From Ignavibacteria bacterium (GTDB lineage: Bacteria > Bacteroidota > Ignavibacteria > Tepidaquicellales > Tepidaquicellaceae): a stretch of 21,969 bases of DNA. The notes under the pieces were generated by a model. The model had not been told where the DNA came from, searched no databases, and worked only from the letters and a program-made list of their open reading frames with translations. Below, piece after piece: positions 1 through 7,792 of this stretch. Position numbers and translations under genes: made by a program. Location: contig JBAZNU010000012.1 in NCBI GenBank assembly GCA_041649015.1, forward strand, positions 1-21,969, given 5' to 3'. Within the stretch, counting starts at the first letter, position 1; every line of letters begins with the position of its first letter.

Positions 1-992
1 CGGCAGATTCAATACAGACGAGGCATAAGGGCTGGGCGTGGTCAAATCAGGGAAATCAGTTTCTTACGGGGAGCAAGTATATAAAAGATCTAACAAGACC
101 GTGGCAGTCAATTTCTCAGTCAATTTCTTATCCGATGGCGGGTACATTTTCTAATTTGAGGTCTGCACTAACAGCAGAGAAACTGAGGAAAGTAACAATT
201 CAATGGACTACACAGGGTGAAGGGCAGTATGCGTACTGGTATCAGGATTCTTCAAAAATCAGTGACAATTATTACATATACAAAGGAATGAAACAAGTAC
301 CGTTCAAAGTATTTGCTGATACACTTGTAGTCGATAATCCATCAACACCAACTTACAAGTATGAGAAAAGACAAGTGAACTGTGCGTTTGTTGAATCATC
401 GGATATATATCCATTTACTAATAGCTGGAATCCAACAACAGATTCGCTCGGCGGAAAACTTCTGCTTTATACATTCGGTACTTCATACGATACAAGTATT
501 ACTACACCATATAAGAACAAGAATTTAGTTATACAACAACCGCAATATGATATTATGTTCATCTGGGCACCGAGGCTTGTGAACACTGGCGGAGCAGGAC
601 AGCCGGGAGAGGAATTTTATATTTATCCTTACAATGCAACAAGACCTTATTATAACGGCACAGCCCCGTTGATTTATGAATTCTCAACAACGGTACCTGT
701 TATAAATATCTCGACGGAATTACCTGAGAAGTATGATTTAATGCAGAACTACCCGAATCCGTTTAATTCTGTTACAAACATACGGTTCATGCTGCCTGAA
801 AAATCATACGTGACGATAAAGGTTTACAACATGCTTGGTCAGAATGTAAAAACTCTGATAAACAATGAGAAGCTGGATGCGGGTACACATCAGACAAGGT
901 TCAGCGGAGAGGGACTTGCGAGCGGAATATACTTTTACGCTATACAGACAGAGAAGTTTGTTCAGACAAAGCGGATGGTGCTTTTGAAGTAA
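1..992 (+). CDS. T9SS-sorted surface protein, 3' part (5' end outside window)
   Basis: The reading frame is open from base 3, so the gene starts before the window; the ATG at 135 is internal. About 329 codons are visible. The last ~90 residues form a T9SS type A C-terminal sorting domain: the NYPNPFN motif, then a beta-rich module (MLPEKSYVTIKVYN, LASGIYFY) and the basic end TKRMVLLK. In this family the domain directs export across the outer membrane and attachment to the cell surface. The conserved proline after NPFN is serine here (NPFNSVT). The visible protein matches the C-terminal third of the next gene with 14 substitutions and a three-residue gap over 329 positions. The function of the non-sorting part is unknown. 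Homology to the next gene ends at the stop codon, and the 3' flanks differ. Confidence 0.9.
   Translation, partial: ADSIQTRHKGWAWSNQGNQFLTGSKYIKDLTRPWQSISQSISYPMAGTFSNLRSALTAEKLRKVTIQWTTQGEGQYAYWYQDSSKISDNYYIYKGMKQVPFKVFADTLVVDNPSTPTYKYEKRQVNCAFVESSDIYPFTNSWNPTTDSLGGKLLLYTFGTSYDTSITTPYKNKNLVIQQPQYDIMFIWAPRLVNTGGAGQPGEEFYIYPYNATRPYYNGTAPLIYEFSTTVPVINISTELPEKYDLMQNYPNPFNSVTNIRFMLPEKSYVTIKVYNMLGQNVKTLINNEKLDAGTHQTRFSGEGLASGIYFYAIQTEKFVQTKRMVLLK
1..992 (+). repeat. Long direct repeat, copy A (within coding sequence)
   Basis: This stretch is highly similar to 3467-4467. The match runs off the left edge, so its true length is unknown, and it stops at the stop codon. Divergence is patchy: about 3 mismatches in the first ~150 bases, about 7 mismatches within 154-189, then again few mismatches over roughly 500-700. 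Copy B has 9 more bases near 4160. Confidence 0.9.
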
Positions 993-1033
993 TGGGTTAA
1001 TTAAAATATAATTTCTAATCATAGAAACGACCT

Positions 1034-1064
1034 TTGTTAATGTGGTTTTTATTTGTAGTATAAT
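1034..1064 (+). promoter_or_regulatory. Possible promoter of the 1129 surface-protein gene
   Basis: TTGTTA at 1034-1039 and TATAAT at 1059-1064 are separated by 19 bases, in the AT-rich 136-base gap between the two paralogues. The spacing is longer than the usual sigma-70 spacer, and no TAnnTTTG motif is present. This is weak support only. Confidence 0.22.
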
Positions 1065-1128
1065 TAAATATCTATTTTATAGAAATTTTATTGCTTAGTA
1101 ATAATTTAATAATTAAAAAATTACGCAA

Positions 1129-4100
1129 ATGAAAAAGCTAATTTTTCTACTCGTTTTTTCTCTATCTTTCAATTTTATTATTCAATCAAAGCCAAGAATT
1201 ATATTTGGCGGAAATCCATATAATCCAGTATCTGACGTTATTGTTATTCAGAGAGTTATACTTAATCCCAATAACATCTCAGCATATTTTCAAAACACGG
1301 GGATATTTGACCAGAATACAACAGCAGGTAATTCTTCCGGTTTAGAATGGCCGAATGGTTCAGGAAGGACGGCATGTTTCACGGCAGGGCTTTCTATCGG
1401 TTGCGGAATAAACGGACAGTATGCACAGGTCATGGCATCTTATAAAGGCGAATATGCTCCCGGAACTTTTCAAAACGGGTCATGGACCACGAACAACGAT
1501 TTTAAGATGTACACGGTAAGGATTGGTGATAATGCAGCAAACAATCCGGATTATGCGAATTGGTATAAGATGGTACCGTATGGTGCTCCTTATAAAGATG
1601 TTAACAATAACGGTATTTATGATGATGGAGTTGATATCCCCGGAATACCCGATGCAAACCAGACGATATTTGAGTGCATGGGTGACGGCGATACGTCACA
1701 AAGAAGTTCCGGAGAAGGTTTTGGCGGCGGAATAACCAATCCATTGCTTGGGGCAGAAATACATTTTACATCTTGGGCATACGCGAGACCCGGGACTGAG
1801 GATTTACAGTTTATCAGATATGTGATTTTAAATAGAGGACCTGTAAAATGGGATTCAACCTTCATGGGAATAGTTGTTGACCCGGATTTGGGTAATGCAG
1901 AAGATGATTACATAGGTTGTGATACAATACTTAATCTTGGTTATTGCTATAATGCTGATAATAACGATGGTTCGGGAGCTCCTCCGACTTATGGTGCGGC
2001 ACCGCCTGCTTTTGGAATGGATTATTTTAAAAGTCCGATAAACAGAATTACAGGTGATACACTCGGGTTGACCTCTTTTGTATTTTTTACAAATACGGGC
2101 AGTACACCTCCGCCTTGTGAATCCGATCCTAACGGTGAACCTATACCGGCATATCACATGCTTCAGGGATTAAAAAAGGATAGGTCTCCTTTCCTTGATC
2201 CGACTGTTTCACCTCCTGTAATAACAAAGTTCTGTTATCCGGGAAATCCTGAATCAGGTTCCGGATGGACAGAATATAAAGGTTCCGTTCAAAACTGTAA
2301 TGGAATAACGGGAACAACTATTTCGGTTAATCCATCGGGCGACAGAAGATTTATATTTAATTCAGGAGGATTGAACTTTACTGTAAATCCCGGCGATACT
2401 CAGGAAATAGTTGTTGCACAATTTGTTCAAAGGGGTGCTGATAACAAAAATTCTGTAACACTGCTTAAAAGATTAAGCCAAACAGCACAGATAATTTATG
2501 ACAATAACTTTAATGTAACTCCGCAGCCGGCAATACCGGTAGTTTCACAGAGCATCACCCCGATAAACCAGACACAATGTTCACTTAATATATTCTGGAA
2601 TGATGCTCCGGAATCATATTATTACTGGGACACTATATTCTATCCGAAAAGCGATTCAAATATATATAAGTTTGAAGGGTATGAAATATATGAAGTTGAC
2701 AAGAATCTACCGAACGAGAATCTTCCTGATTTCAGCAAACCGCTTACTATAGACCCGAATAAGATAAAACTAATAGGTATATATGATTTAAGGAATAACA
2801 TAGGACTTGTTATTGATACATTGCCTATAGGTTATATAAACAATCAGGAAATATATGCACCTCTTCCAATTGTGCCACCTTTCGGCATGACGACACCTCC
2901 TAACTTTCCAAACAGCGGATTAAGCAGGTCAATAAAGATAACGAACACAAGGTTTCCCGGAAATTACGGGGGTGCATCTGAAATACAGTACGGGCAGGTA
3001 TATAAATTTGTAGTTAATGCTTATTCGGTCAGTACTTCTAATAAGATTAAAAAAGGTTTTAAAGTTATAAGAAATACGATGGTTAATGTCCTATTCAGCT
3101 CAACTCCCGAGCCGTATTCGAATAATATAACATTTGCATATTATAACGGCGATACACTTTCAAACAGTTTAGTTGATTTAGGACTAACGCCTGTAGTTGT
3201 AGGACAGCAATTGCTGCAAACCGCTAAATACAGGATACTTTTTTCCGGTGATACTACTTACAGCATACAAAAGTCAATTAACAACGGAAGCAGTTATTCG
3301 ACTTTAAGAACAGGATTAAGACCTACACCTTTTAAGACATTATCTCATGAAGATTCAAGAATATTAGACGGAATATTCTTTAAAGTAGATAAAATAAGGT
3401 TTTCCGGGAATGCACCGTATTATGTTGGAAATGCGGGACTGATAAAAGACCCTGCTTCGAATTTACCAGCAGATTCAATACAGACGCGGCATAAGGGCTG
3501 GGCGTGGTCAAATCAGGGAAATCAGTTTCTTACGGGGAGCAAGTATATAAAAGATCCAACAAGACCGTGGCAGTCAATTTCTCAGTCAATTTCTTATCCA
3601 ATGGCGGGTACATTTTCTAATTTACGGTCAGCATTAACGGCAGATAAACTCAGGAAAGTAACAATTCAATGGACTGCACAGAGTGAAGGACAGTATGCGT
3701 ATTGGTATCAGGATTCTTCAAAAATCAATGACAATTATTACATATACAAAGGAATGAAACAAGTACCGTTCAAAGTATTTGCTGATACACTGGTAGTTGA
3801 TAATCCATCAATACCAACATACAGATATGAGAAAAGACAAGTGAACTGTGCATTTGTTGAATCATCGGATATATATCCTTTTACGAACGGATGGAATCCA
3901 ACAACAGACTCGCTCGGTGGAAAACTTCTGCTATATACGTTTGGTTCGAGTTACGATACGAGCATTACTACACCATATAAGAACAGGAATTTAGTTATAC
4001 AACAACCGCAATATGATATTATGTTCATCTGGGCACCGAGGCTTGTGAACACTGGCGGAGCAGGACAGCCGGGAGAGGAATTTTATATTTATCCTTACAA

Positions 4101-4467
4101 TGCAACAAGACCATATTATAACGGCACAGCCCCTTTGATTTATGAATTCTCAACAACAGCACCTGTAGTACCCGTGATAAATATCTCGACGGAATTACCT
4201 GAGAAGTATGATTTAATGCAGAACTACCCGAATCCGTTCAATCCTGTTACAAACATACGGTTCATGCTGCCTGAAAAATCATACGTGACGATAAAGGTTT
4301 ACAACATGCTTGGTCAGAAAGTTAAAACTCTGATAAACAATGAGAGGCTGGATGCGGGTACACATCAGACAAGATTCAGTGGAGAGGGACTTGCGAGCGG
4401 AATATACTTTTACTCTATACAGACAGAGAAGTTTGTTCAGACAAAGCGGATGGTGCTTTTGAAGTAA
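1129..4467 (+). CDS. Large secreted surface protein with T9SS type A sorting domain
   Basis: This 1112-residue protein has a Sec signal peptide at its start (MKKLIFLLV..., hydrophobic to about residue 20). The middle is a long, beta-rich, Asn/Gly/Thr/Pro-rich region without a family I recognise. Residues 157-165 (DVNNNGIYD) look like a calcium-binding DxNxNGxxD loop, and a GDGD follows soon after. The last ~90 residues are a T9SS type A sorting domain with the NYPNPFNP motif and the end KRMVLLK. The protein is therefore predicted to cross the inner membrane by Sec, be exported by T9SS and be anchored at the surface after cleavage of the domain. There is no Shine-Dalgarno site before the ATG, as is usual in Bacteroidota. 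The C-terminal third nearly duplicates the gene upstream, suggesting tandem paralogues. Substrate or ligand is unknown. Confidence 0.9.
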   Translation: MKKLIFLLVFSLSFNFIIQSKPRIIFGGNPYNPVSDVIVIQRVILNPNNISAYFQNTGIFDQNTTAGNSSGLEWPNGSGRTACFTAGLSIGCGINGQYAQVMASYKGEYAPGTFQNGSWTTNNDFKMYTVRIGDNAANNPDYANWYKMVPYGAPYKDVNNNGIYDDGVDIPGIPDANQTIFECMGDGDTSQRSSGEGFGGGITNPLLGAEIHFTSWAYARPGTEDLQFIRYVILNRGPVKWDSTFMGIVVDPDLGNAEDDYIGCDTILNLGYCYNADNNDGSGAPPTYGAAPPAFGMDYFKSPINRITGDTLGLTSFVFFTNTGSTPPPCESDPNGEPIPAYHMLQGLKKDRSPFLDPTVSPPVITKFCYPGNPESGSGWTEYKGSVQNCNGITGTTISVNPSGDRRFIFNSGGLNFTVNPGDTQEIVVAQFVQRGADNKNSVTLLKRLSQTAQIIYDNNFNVTPQPAIPVVSQSITPINQTQCSLNIFWNDAPESYYYWDTIFYPKSDSNIYKFEGYEIYEVDKNLPNENLPDFSKPLTIDPNKIKLIGIYDLRNNIGLVIDTLPIGYINNQEIYAPLPIVPPFGMTTPPNFPNSGLSRSIKITNTRFPGNYGGASEIQYGQVYKFVVNAYSVSTSNKIKKGFKVIRNTMVNVLFSSTPEPYSNNITFAYYNGDTLSNSLVDLGLTPVVVGQQLLQTAKYRILFSGDTTYSIQKSINNGSSYSTLRTGLRPTPFKTLSHEDSRILDGIFFKVDKIRFSGNAPYYVGNAGLIKDPASNLPADSIQTRHKGWAWSNQGNQFLTGSKYIKDPTRPWQSISQSISYPMAGTFSNLRSALTADKLRKVTIQWTAQSEGQYAYWYQDSSKINDNYYIYKGMKQVPFKVFADTLVVDNPSIPTYRYEKRQVNCAFVESSDIYPFTNGWNPTTDSLGGKLLLYTFGSSYDTSITTPYKNRNLVIQQPQYDIMFIWAPRLVNTGGAGQPGEEFYIYPYNATRPYYNGTAPLIYEFSTTAPVVPVINISTELPEKYDLMQNYPNPFNPVTNIRFMLPEKSYVTIKVYNMLGQKVKTLINNERLDAGTHQTRFSGEGLASGIYFYSIQTEKFVQTKRMVLLK
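3467..4467 (+). repeat. Long direct repeat, copy B (within coding sequence)
   Basis: This is the counterpart of 1-992: GCAGATTCAATA at base 3 matches 3469, and both copies stay in frame to their stop codons. Copy B encodes three extra residues (APV) just before the sorting domain. The sequences after the two stop codons are unrelated. Confidence 0.9.
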
Positions 4468-4494
4468 CATATTACTTTGAGGTTATAACAGAAA

Positions 4495-4977
4495 TTATAT
4501 TTTCTTTATAAGGTCAATCATTTCGAGGACTGCTGCGGCTGATTCGTAACCTTTGTTTGTTTCTGCATTGCAGGGATTTAAACGAGAACGGGCTTCTGCC
4601 TGCTCGTCGCTGTAAGTAGTGAGGACGCAGAAACCAACGGGGACGGAGTATTTTGAAGATATTAAGTTTATGTTGTTTGAGACGGCTCCTGAAATATACT
4701 CGAAGTGGGCTGTCTCCCCTTTTATGACGCATCCGACTGTGAGTATTCCGTCGTATTTTAACCTGCTGTTTTTCTTCAGAATCTTTTCGAGGACCGTGGG
4801 AATTTCATACGCACCCGGAACGAGGAATAAGTTTATATCTTTTTCTTTAACTCCTTTTTCAAGAAAGAGTTTAATTGCACCTTCGATAAGGTTTCCTGTT
4901 ATTTCTTCGTTAAACCTGCTTGAAATGACGGCAATTTTCAGACCTTTGCCTTTTAGTTCACCTTTGAATGTTTTCAT
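4495..4977 (-). CDS. ribH: 6,7-dimethyl-8-ribityllumazine synthase
   Basis: RibH condenses 5-amino-6-ribitylamino-uracil with 3,4-dihydroxy-2-butanone 4-phosphate, the penultimate step of riboflavin synthesis; the enzyme forms pentamers or icosahedral shells in the cytoplasm. The 160 residues are the usual family length. Family motifs are in order: SRFNEEIT (20-27, substrate-binding Phe22), VPGAYEIP (53-60), GCVIKGETAHFEYI (82-95, with the catalytic-type His91), a Leu-Thr-Thr segment near 119-121, Arg130, and NKGYESA near the end. The ATG overlaps the stop codon of the upstream PHP gene by four bases (ATGA), so translation is probably coupled. It is the last gene of the - strand cluster, and its 3' end faces the surface-protein gene 27 bases away. 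No other riboflavin gene is present in the window. Confidence 0.96.
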   Translation of the reverse strand: MKTFKGELKGKGLKIAVISSRFNEEITGNLIEGAIKLFLEKGVKEKDINLFLVPGAYEIPTVLEKILKKNSRLKYDGILTVGCVIKGETAHFEYISGAVSNNINLISSKYSVPVGFCVLTTYSDEQAEARSRLNPCNAETNKGYESAAAVLEMIDLIKKI

Positions 4978-5813
4978 GATATTGTTTTCTTTAAACTTTT
5001 ATGTTTTTCCTTTAAAGCAAATACTTCATCTTCGCCGATGAAATACCTTCCGATATTATTGTTATCATATTCCGCATAACCGTGAAAATCAGAGCCGCCG
5101 ACTGTGAGGAGATTATTATCTTTAACAAACTTCTTGTATTTCTTTATGTGATTATCATTATGCGAAGGATGGTAAACTTCAACACCGTCAATTCCCGCTC
5201 TTCTCAATTCAACGAGGGCACTTTCCCTGAAGTAGCTTCCCGGATGAGCGAGGAAAGAAAGTCCGCCTGAAACGCGAATGAGTTCAATAATTATTTCAAA
5301 GTTAAGATTTTCTTTCTTCACGAAAGCAGGTTTACCGTCCCCGAGATACCTATGAAAAGCAGTCTGGAAATCCTTTACGTAACCATTTTCGATTATCTCG
5401 TTTGCCAGATGCGGCCTGCCGATAGAGCAGCTTGCAGAATATTTTTCAAACAAATCGGGAGAGCTGATAATGACACCGAGTTCTTTAAGCTTATCAATCA
5501 TTTTATTGATTCTTCTTATGCGGAGATTTTTGATGAGCTTAAGATGTTCGGTAAGAGCAACATTTCCGAAGTCCAGAAAGTAGCCAAGGAGATGAATTTC
5601 CCTGCCATGAAAATCGGCGCTAAGTTCGATGCCGGGGATGATTTCGATGCCATAGGTACCATTTAATTTCAACATTTCCTGAGAGCCTTCGATGTTATCG
5701 TGGTCGGTAACTGATATTACTTTGAGTTCCTTGTTTTTAGCCAAATCGATAATCTCGGCGGGTTTTAGTTTCCCGTCGGAAGAGTTTGAATGTATGTGGA
5801 AATCGGCTCTCAA
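4974..5813 (-). CDS. PHP-domain metal-dependent phosphoesterase (RNase AM/YciV-like)
   Basis: The 279-residue protein has the ordered metal-binding motifs of the PHP superfamily: HIH (6-8) with Asp13, TDHD (36-39), GIELS (61-65), His74, GRPH (132-135), AHPG (189-192) and GSDFHG (240-245). Members of this stand-alone group (YciV/TrpH type) are trinuclear-metal phosphoesterases; the E. coli member is a 5'-3' exoribonuclease that also hydrolyses 3',5'-bisphosphonucleotides. The exact substrate here is inferred. The start is TTG at 5811-5813: a TAA codon lies directly before it in frame, and the HxH motif must sit near the N-terminus, so no upstream start is possible. It overlaps ribH by four bases and follows the 270-base repeat-containing gap. 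Confidence 0.9.
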   Translation of the reverse strand: MRADFHIHSNSSDGKLKPAEIIDLAKNKELKVISVTDHDNIEGSQEMLKLNGTYGIEIIPGIELSADFHGREIHLLGYFLDFGNVALTEHLKLIKNLRIRRINKMIDKLKELGVIISSPDLFEKYSASCSIGRPHLANEIIENGYVKDFQTAFHRYLGDGKPAFVKKENLNFEIIIELIRVSGGLSFLAHPGSYFRESALVELRRAGIDGVEVYHPSHNDNHIKKYKKFVKDNNLLTVGGSDFHGYAEYDNNNIGRYFIGEDEVFALKEKHKSLKKTIS

Positions 5814-5912
5814 TTAGTTGATAGTTGATAATTAATAATTAAAAAAATACGTAATACCTCTCTGTATATGCCGGGATAACAATGTAAAACATTTCCTCGA
5901 GCTAGAAGCTTC

Positions 5913-5971
5913 CGTTACCCTCTTTTATAATCGCCTGGATTCCAGCTTCCGCTGGAATGACAGGATAAAAA
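5913..5971. repeat. 59-base palindromic element, copy 1 (dRS3/REP-like)
   Basis: This copy is identical over 59 bases to 6025-6083. Its core is a perfect inverted repeat, ATTCCAGC (5939-5946), loop TTCC, GCTGGAAT (5951-5958), extended outward by CCTG/CAGG across a small internal loop. The ATTCC...GGAAT layout resembles the dRS3/Correia-type and REP-like short mobile palindromes that are scattered between genes in many bacteria. The assignment to a named family is by appearance only. Confidence 0.85.
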
Positions 5972-5984
5972 CAATCCTCTTTTT

Positions 5985-6026
5985 CGCAAGCTGGAAGTCC
6001 CGACAAGCCGGGATCGTAGACTTGCG
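5985..6026. repeat. Imperfect palindrome between the two 59-base copies
   Basis: The outer arms CGCAAG (5985-5990) and CTTGCG (6021-6026) are complementary, as are the inner arms TCCCG and CGGGA around a six-base loop. Together they can form a two-stage hairpin of about 42 bases. The part before copy 1 (5870-5912) holds a degenerate relative of the same sequence (GCCGGGAT, then TAGAAGCTTC before CGTTACCC), suggesting that the repeat unit is longer than 59 bases. Confidence 0.6.
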
Positions 6027-6083
6027 TTACCCTCTTTTATAATCGCCTGGATTCCAGCTTCCGCTGGAATGACAGGATAAAAA
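6025..6083. repeat. 59-base palindromic element, copy 2, abutting a stop codon
   Basis: This is the second identical copy, with its 8-bp stem at 6051-6058/6063-6070. It ends at 6083, and the stop codon of the neighbouring - strand gene is 6084-6086, so the element begins directly after that gene. In the mRNA it would form a 3' hairpin, which could stabilise the upstream message or weaken read-through into the PHP-ribH pair. No convincing U-tract follows it on the - strand. Confidence 0.85.
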
Positions 6084-7265
6084 TCAGCATTTTGCGAGAC
6101 CCTGTTCGAGGTCAGCGATTAAGTCTTCGACATCTTCGATACCTACTGCATATCTCACTAATCCGTCTGTTATGTTTGCTTTCAGTTTGCCTTCTTTTGA
6201 AACTTTTGAATGCGTCATTGACGCCGGATGCTCAATAAGAGTTTCTACACCTCCGAGAGAAACTGCAAGAGTAGCAACATGAACATTATCCATTAGGGTT
6301 TCACCTGCTTTGAATCCTCCTTTAAGTTCGAAAGCAATCATAGAACCAAAACCTGACATTTGTTTTTTTGCGATTTCGTGACCGGGATGAGATTTAAGAC
6401 CCGGATACCTGACCCATTCTATCTTAGGATGTTTTTCAAGAAACTCCGCAATTTTAGCAGCGTTTTCCTGAGCACGTTCGACTCTAATTCCAAGTGTCTT
6501 TATTCCTCTGATTACAAGATAAGCCTGATGCGGGTCCATATTACAACCGAGAGATATCATCATCGGGCGGAGTTTTTTATAAAGCTCTTCAGTCTTTGCG
6601 ATAATAATTCCACCGACTACATCAGCATGACCGTTAATATACTTAGTGATAGAATGAAATTCAACGTCAGCACCAAGTGCGAGGGGTTTCTGAAGAACCG
6701 GAGATGCAAATGTATTATCAATAACGAGAATTAGATTATGCTCTTTAGCAATCTTTGATGCTTCAGCAATATCTGTAATGTCAATCGTCGGGTTTGCCGG
6801 AGTTTCAAGGTAAAGCATCTTTGTGTTTGGCTTTATGGCTTTCCTTATATTATCAAGATTAGTTGTATCAACATAAGTAGATTCGACGCCAAACCTTGCC
6901 CAGTGGTCTTCCATTATAACGCGTGAAGGACCGTAAACAGCGGCAGTACTGACCATGTGGTCCCCATTGGAAAGGAGCGCCATATAGATTGTGTTAACGG
7001 CAGCCATACCGGAGCTGACGGCAACAGCGTCGAAACCGCCGCAAAGTTCTGCAATGCTATTTTCGAGTGCCTTGATAGTAGGATTTCCGAGACGAGTATA
7101 TATATAACCTTTCGACTCGCCCGAGAAACATTTAGCACCATCTTCGGCAGAGTCGAATGCAAAAGTTGAGGTTTGATAAATAGGAACGGTAGCAGATTTA
7201 AAGGTATCCTTGTATGCACCTGCGTGAATAAGCTTAGTGTTGAACTTTTTGTTCTTAGTATCCAT
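6084..7265 (-). CDS. Cys/Met metabolism PLP-dependent enzyme (gamma-synthase/gamma-lyase family)
   Basis: This 393-residue, full-length fold-type I PLP enzyme belongs to the trans-sulfuration family (cystathionine gamma-synthase or gamma-lyase, O-acylhomoserine sulfhydrylase, methionine gamma-lyase). Visible are YTRLGNP (56-62, phosphate contact from the partner subunit), SSGMAA (84-89), the ring-stacking Tyr111, Asp183 in VIDNTF, and the Schiff-base Lys208 in HSITKYINGHADVVGG. The end SLGGVETLIEHPASMTHS is typical. At the position of the catalytic cysteine of methionine gamma-lyases (YGC) it has proline (YGP, 111-113), so that activity should not be assumed, and I give no gene symbol. The ATG lies 17 bases after kdsC, within the same - strand cluster. 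A palindromic element follows its stop codon directly. Confidence 0.9.
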   Translation of the reverse strand: MDTKNKKFNTKLIHAGAYKDTFKSATVPIYQTSTFAFDSAEDGAKCFSGESKGYIYTRLGNPTIKALENSIAELCGGFDAVAVSSGMAAVNTIYMALLSNGDHMVSTAAVYGPSRVIMEDHWARFGVESTYVDTTNLDNIRKAIKPNTKMLYLETPANPTIDITDIAEASKIAKEHNLILVIDNTFASPVLQKPLALGADVEFHSITKYINGHADVVGGIIIAKTEELYKKLRPMMISLGCNMDPHQAYLVIRGIKTLGIRVERAQENAAKIAEFLEKHPKIEWVRYPGLKSHPGHEIAKKQMSGFGSMIAFELKGGFKAGETLMDNVHVATLAVSLGGVETLIEHPASMTHSKVSKEGKLKANITDGLVRYAVGIEDVEDLIADLEQGLAKC

Positions 7266-7282
7266 AGTAATATAATTTAAAT

Positions 7283-7792
7283 TTATATAAGTTTTTTTGC
7301 TTTAAGTATTTTATCTATCATTTCCCTGATGGCACCTTCACCGCCGTTTTTCTTACAGACATAATGAACGTGCTTTTTGACTTCATCAACAGCACTGTTT
7401 GGACAGCATGAGAAACCCACCTCCTTCAGCAAGGGCAGATCGAACTCATCATCGCCGATATACGCAAATTCATCGTTTTTAAACCCGTACAACTTTTTCA
7501 ATTCTTCAAATGGAAGAAGCTTATCGTCAATTTTCTCATAGAGATGGTCAATCTTTAATCTTGCAACGCGTCTTTTATTAACGGCAGAATCCATACCGCT
7601 AATAACGGCAAACTTCATTCCGAGCTGCCTGCCGCGCGTTAAGCCATAACCATCGTGCGTATGGAACATTTTAATATCTTCACCGCTGCTTGAATAGATT
7701 ATATGTCCGGTTGTAAGACAGCCATCCATATCCATGAGTATCATTTTTATTTTAGCGAGGTCGGTTTTTTTATTGGTTTTTTTAGTAATCAT
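7283..7792 (-). CDS. kdsC: 3-deoxy-D-manno-octulosonate 8-phosphate phosphatase
   Basis: KdsC is a small cap-less HAD phosphatase, tetrameric in known members, that removes phosphate from Kdo-8-P to give Kdo for lipid A/LPS core assembly in Gram-negative bacteria. The 169 residues match the usual size. HAD motifs are present: DMDG (21-24, nucleophile Asp21 and acid/base Asp23), the family-specific FHTHDGYGL (43-51), Ser65 in VISG, Lys91, and IGDDEFD (112-118, metal-binding acids). The C-terminal GGEGAIRE (150-157) is a KdsC hallmark. The start ATG overlaps the last base of the nth stop codon (TAATG), and the PLP-enzyme gene follows after 17 bases. No other Kdo gene is in the window. Confidence 0.94.
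   Translation of the reverse strand: MITKKTNKKTDLAKIKMILMDMDGCLTTGHIIYSSSGEDIKMFHTHDGYGLTRGRQLGMKFAVISGMDSAVNKRRVARLKIDHLYEKIDDKLLPFEELKKLYGFKNDEFAYIGDDEFDLPLLKEVGFSCCPNSAVDEVKKHVHYVCKKNGGEGAIREMIDKILKAKKLI

Noticed and set aside
804..1022. Minus-strand ORF over the sorting domain, also seen at 4279-4470
   Set aside because: It is present in both copies only because the sense sequence is duplicated. It lies antisense to the sorting-domain codons and has no start signals.
1855..2157. Minus-strand ORF of 100 codons inside the large surface protein
   Set aside because: Its composition (Arg-, Ile- and Cys-rich) is that of a shadow of the sense codons, and no homology is recognisable.
4468..4494. 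Bidirectional terminator between the surface-protein gene and ribH
   Set aside because: The 27-base gap has no stem-loop or T run that I can see; the same holds for the six-base gap at 17289-17294.
5811..5880. PHP gene truncated at its 5' end by the repeat elements
   Set aside because: An in-frame TAA directly precedes the TTG start, but the HxH motif is at residues 6-8, as in intact family members, so nothing appears to be missing.
5913..6083. Two identical repeats as a miniature CRISPR array
   Set aside because: There are only two copies, the repeat is 59 bases with a strong hairpin, the intervening DNA is itself palindromic rather than spacer-like, and no cas gene is present.
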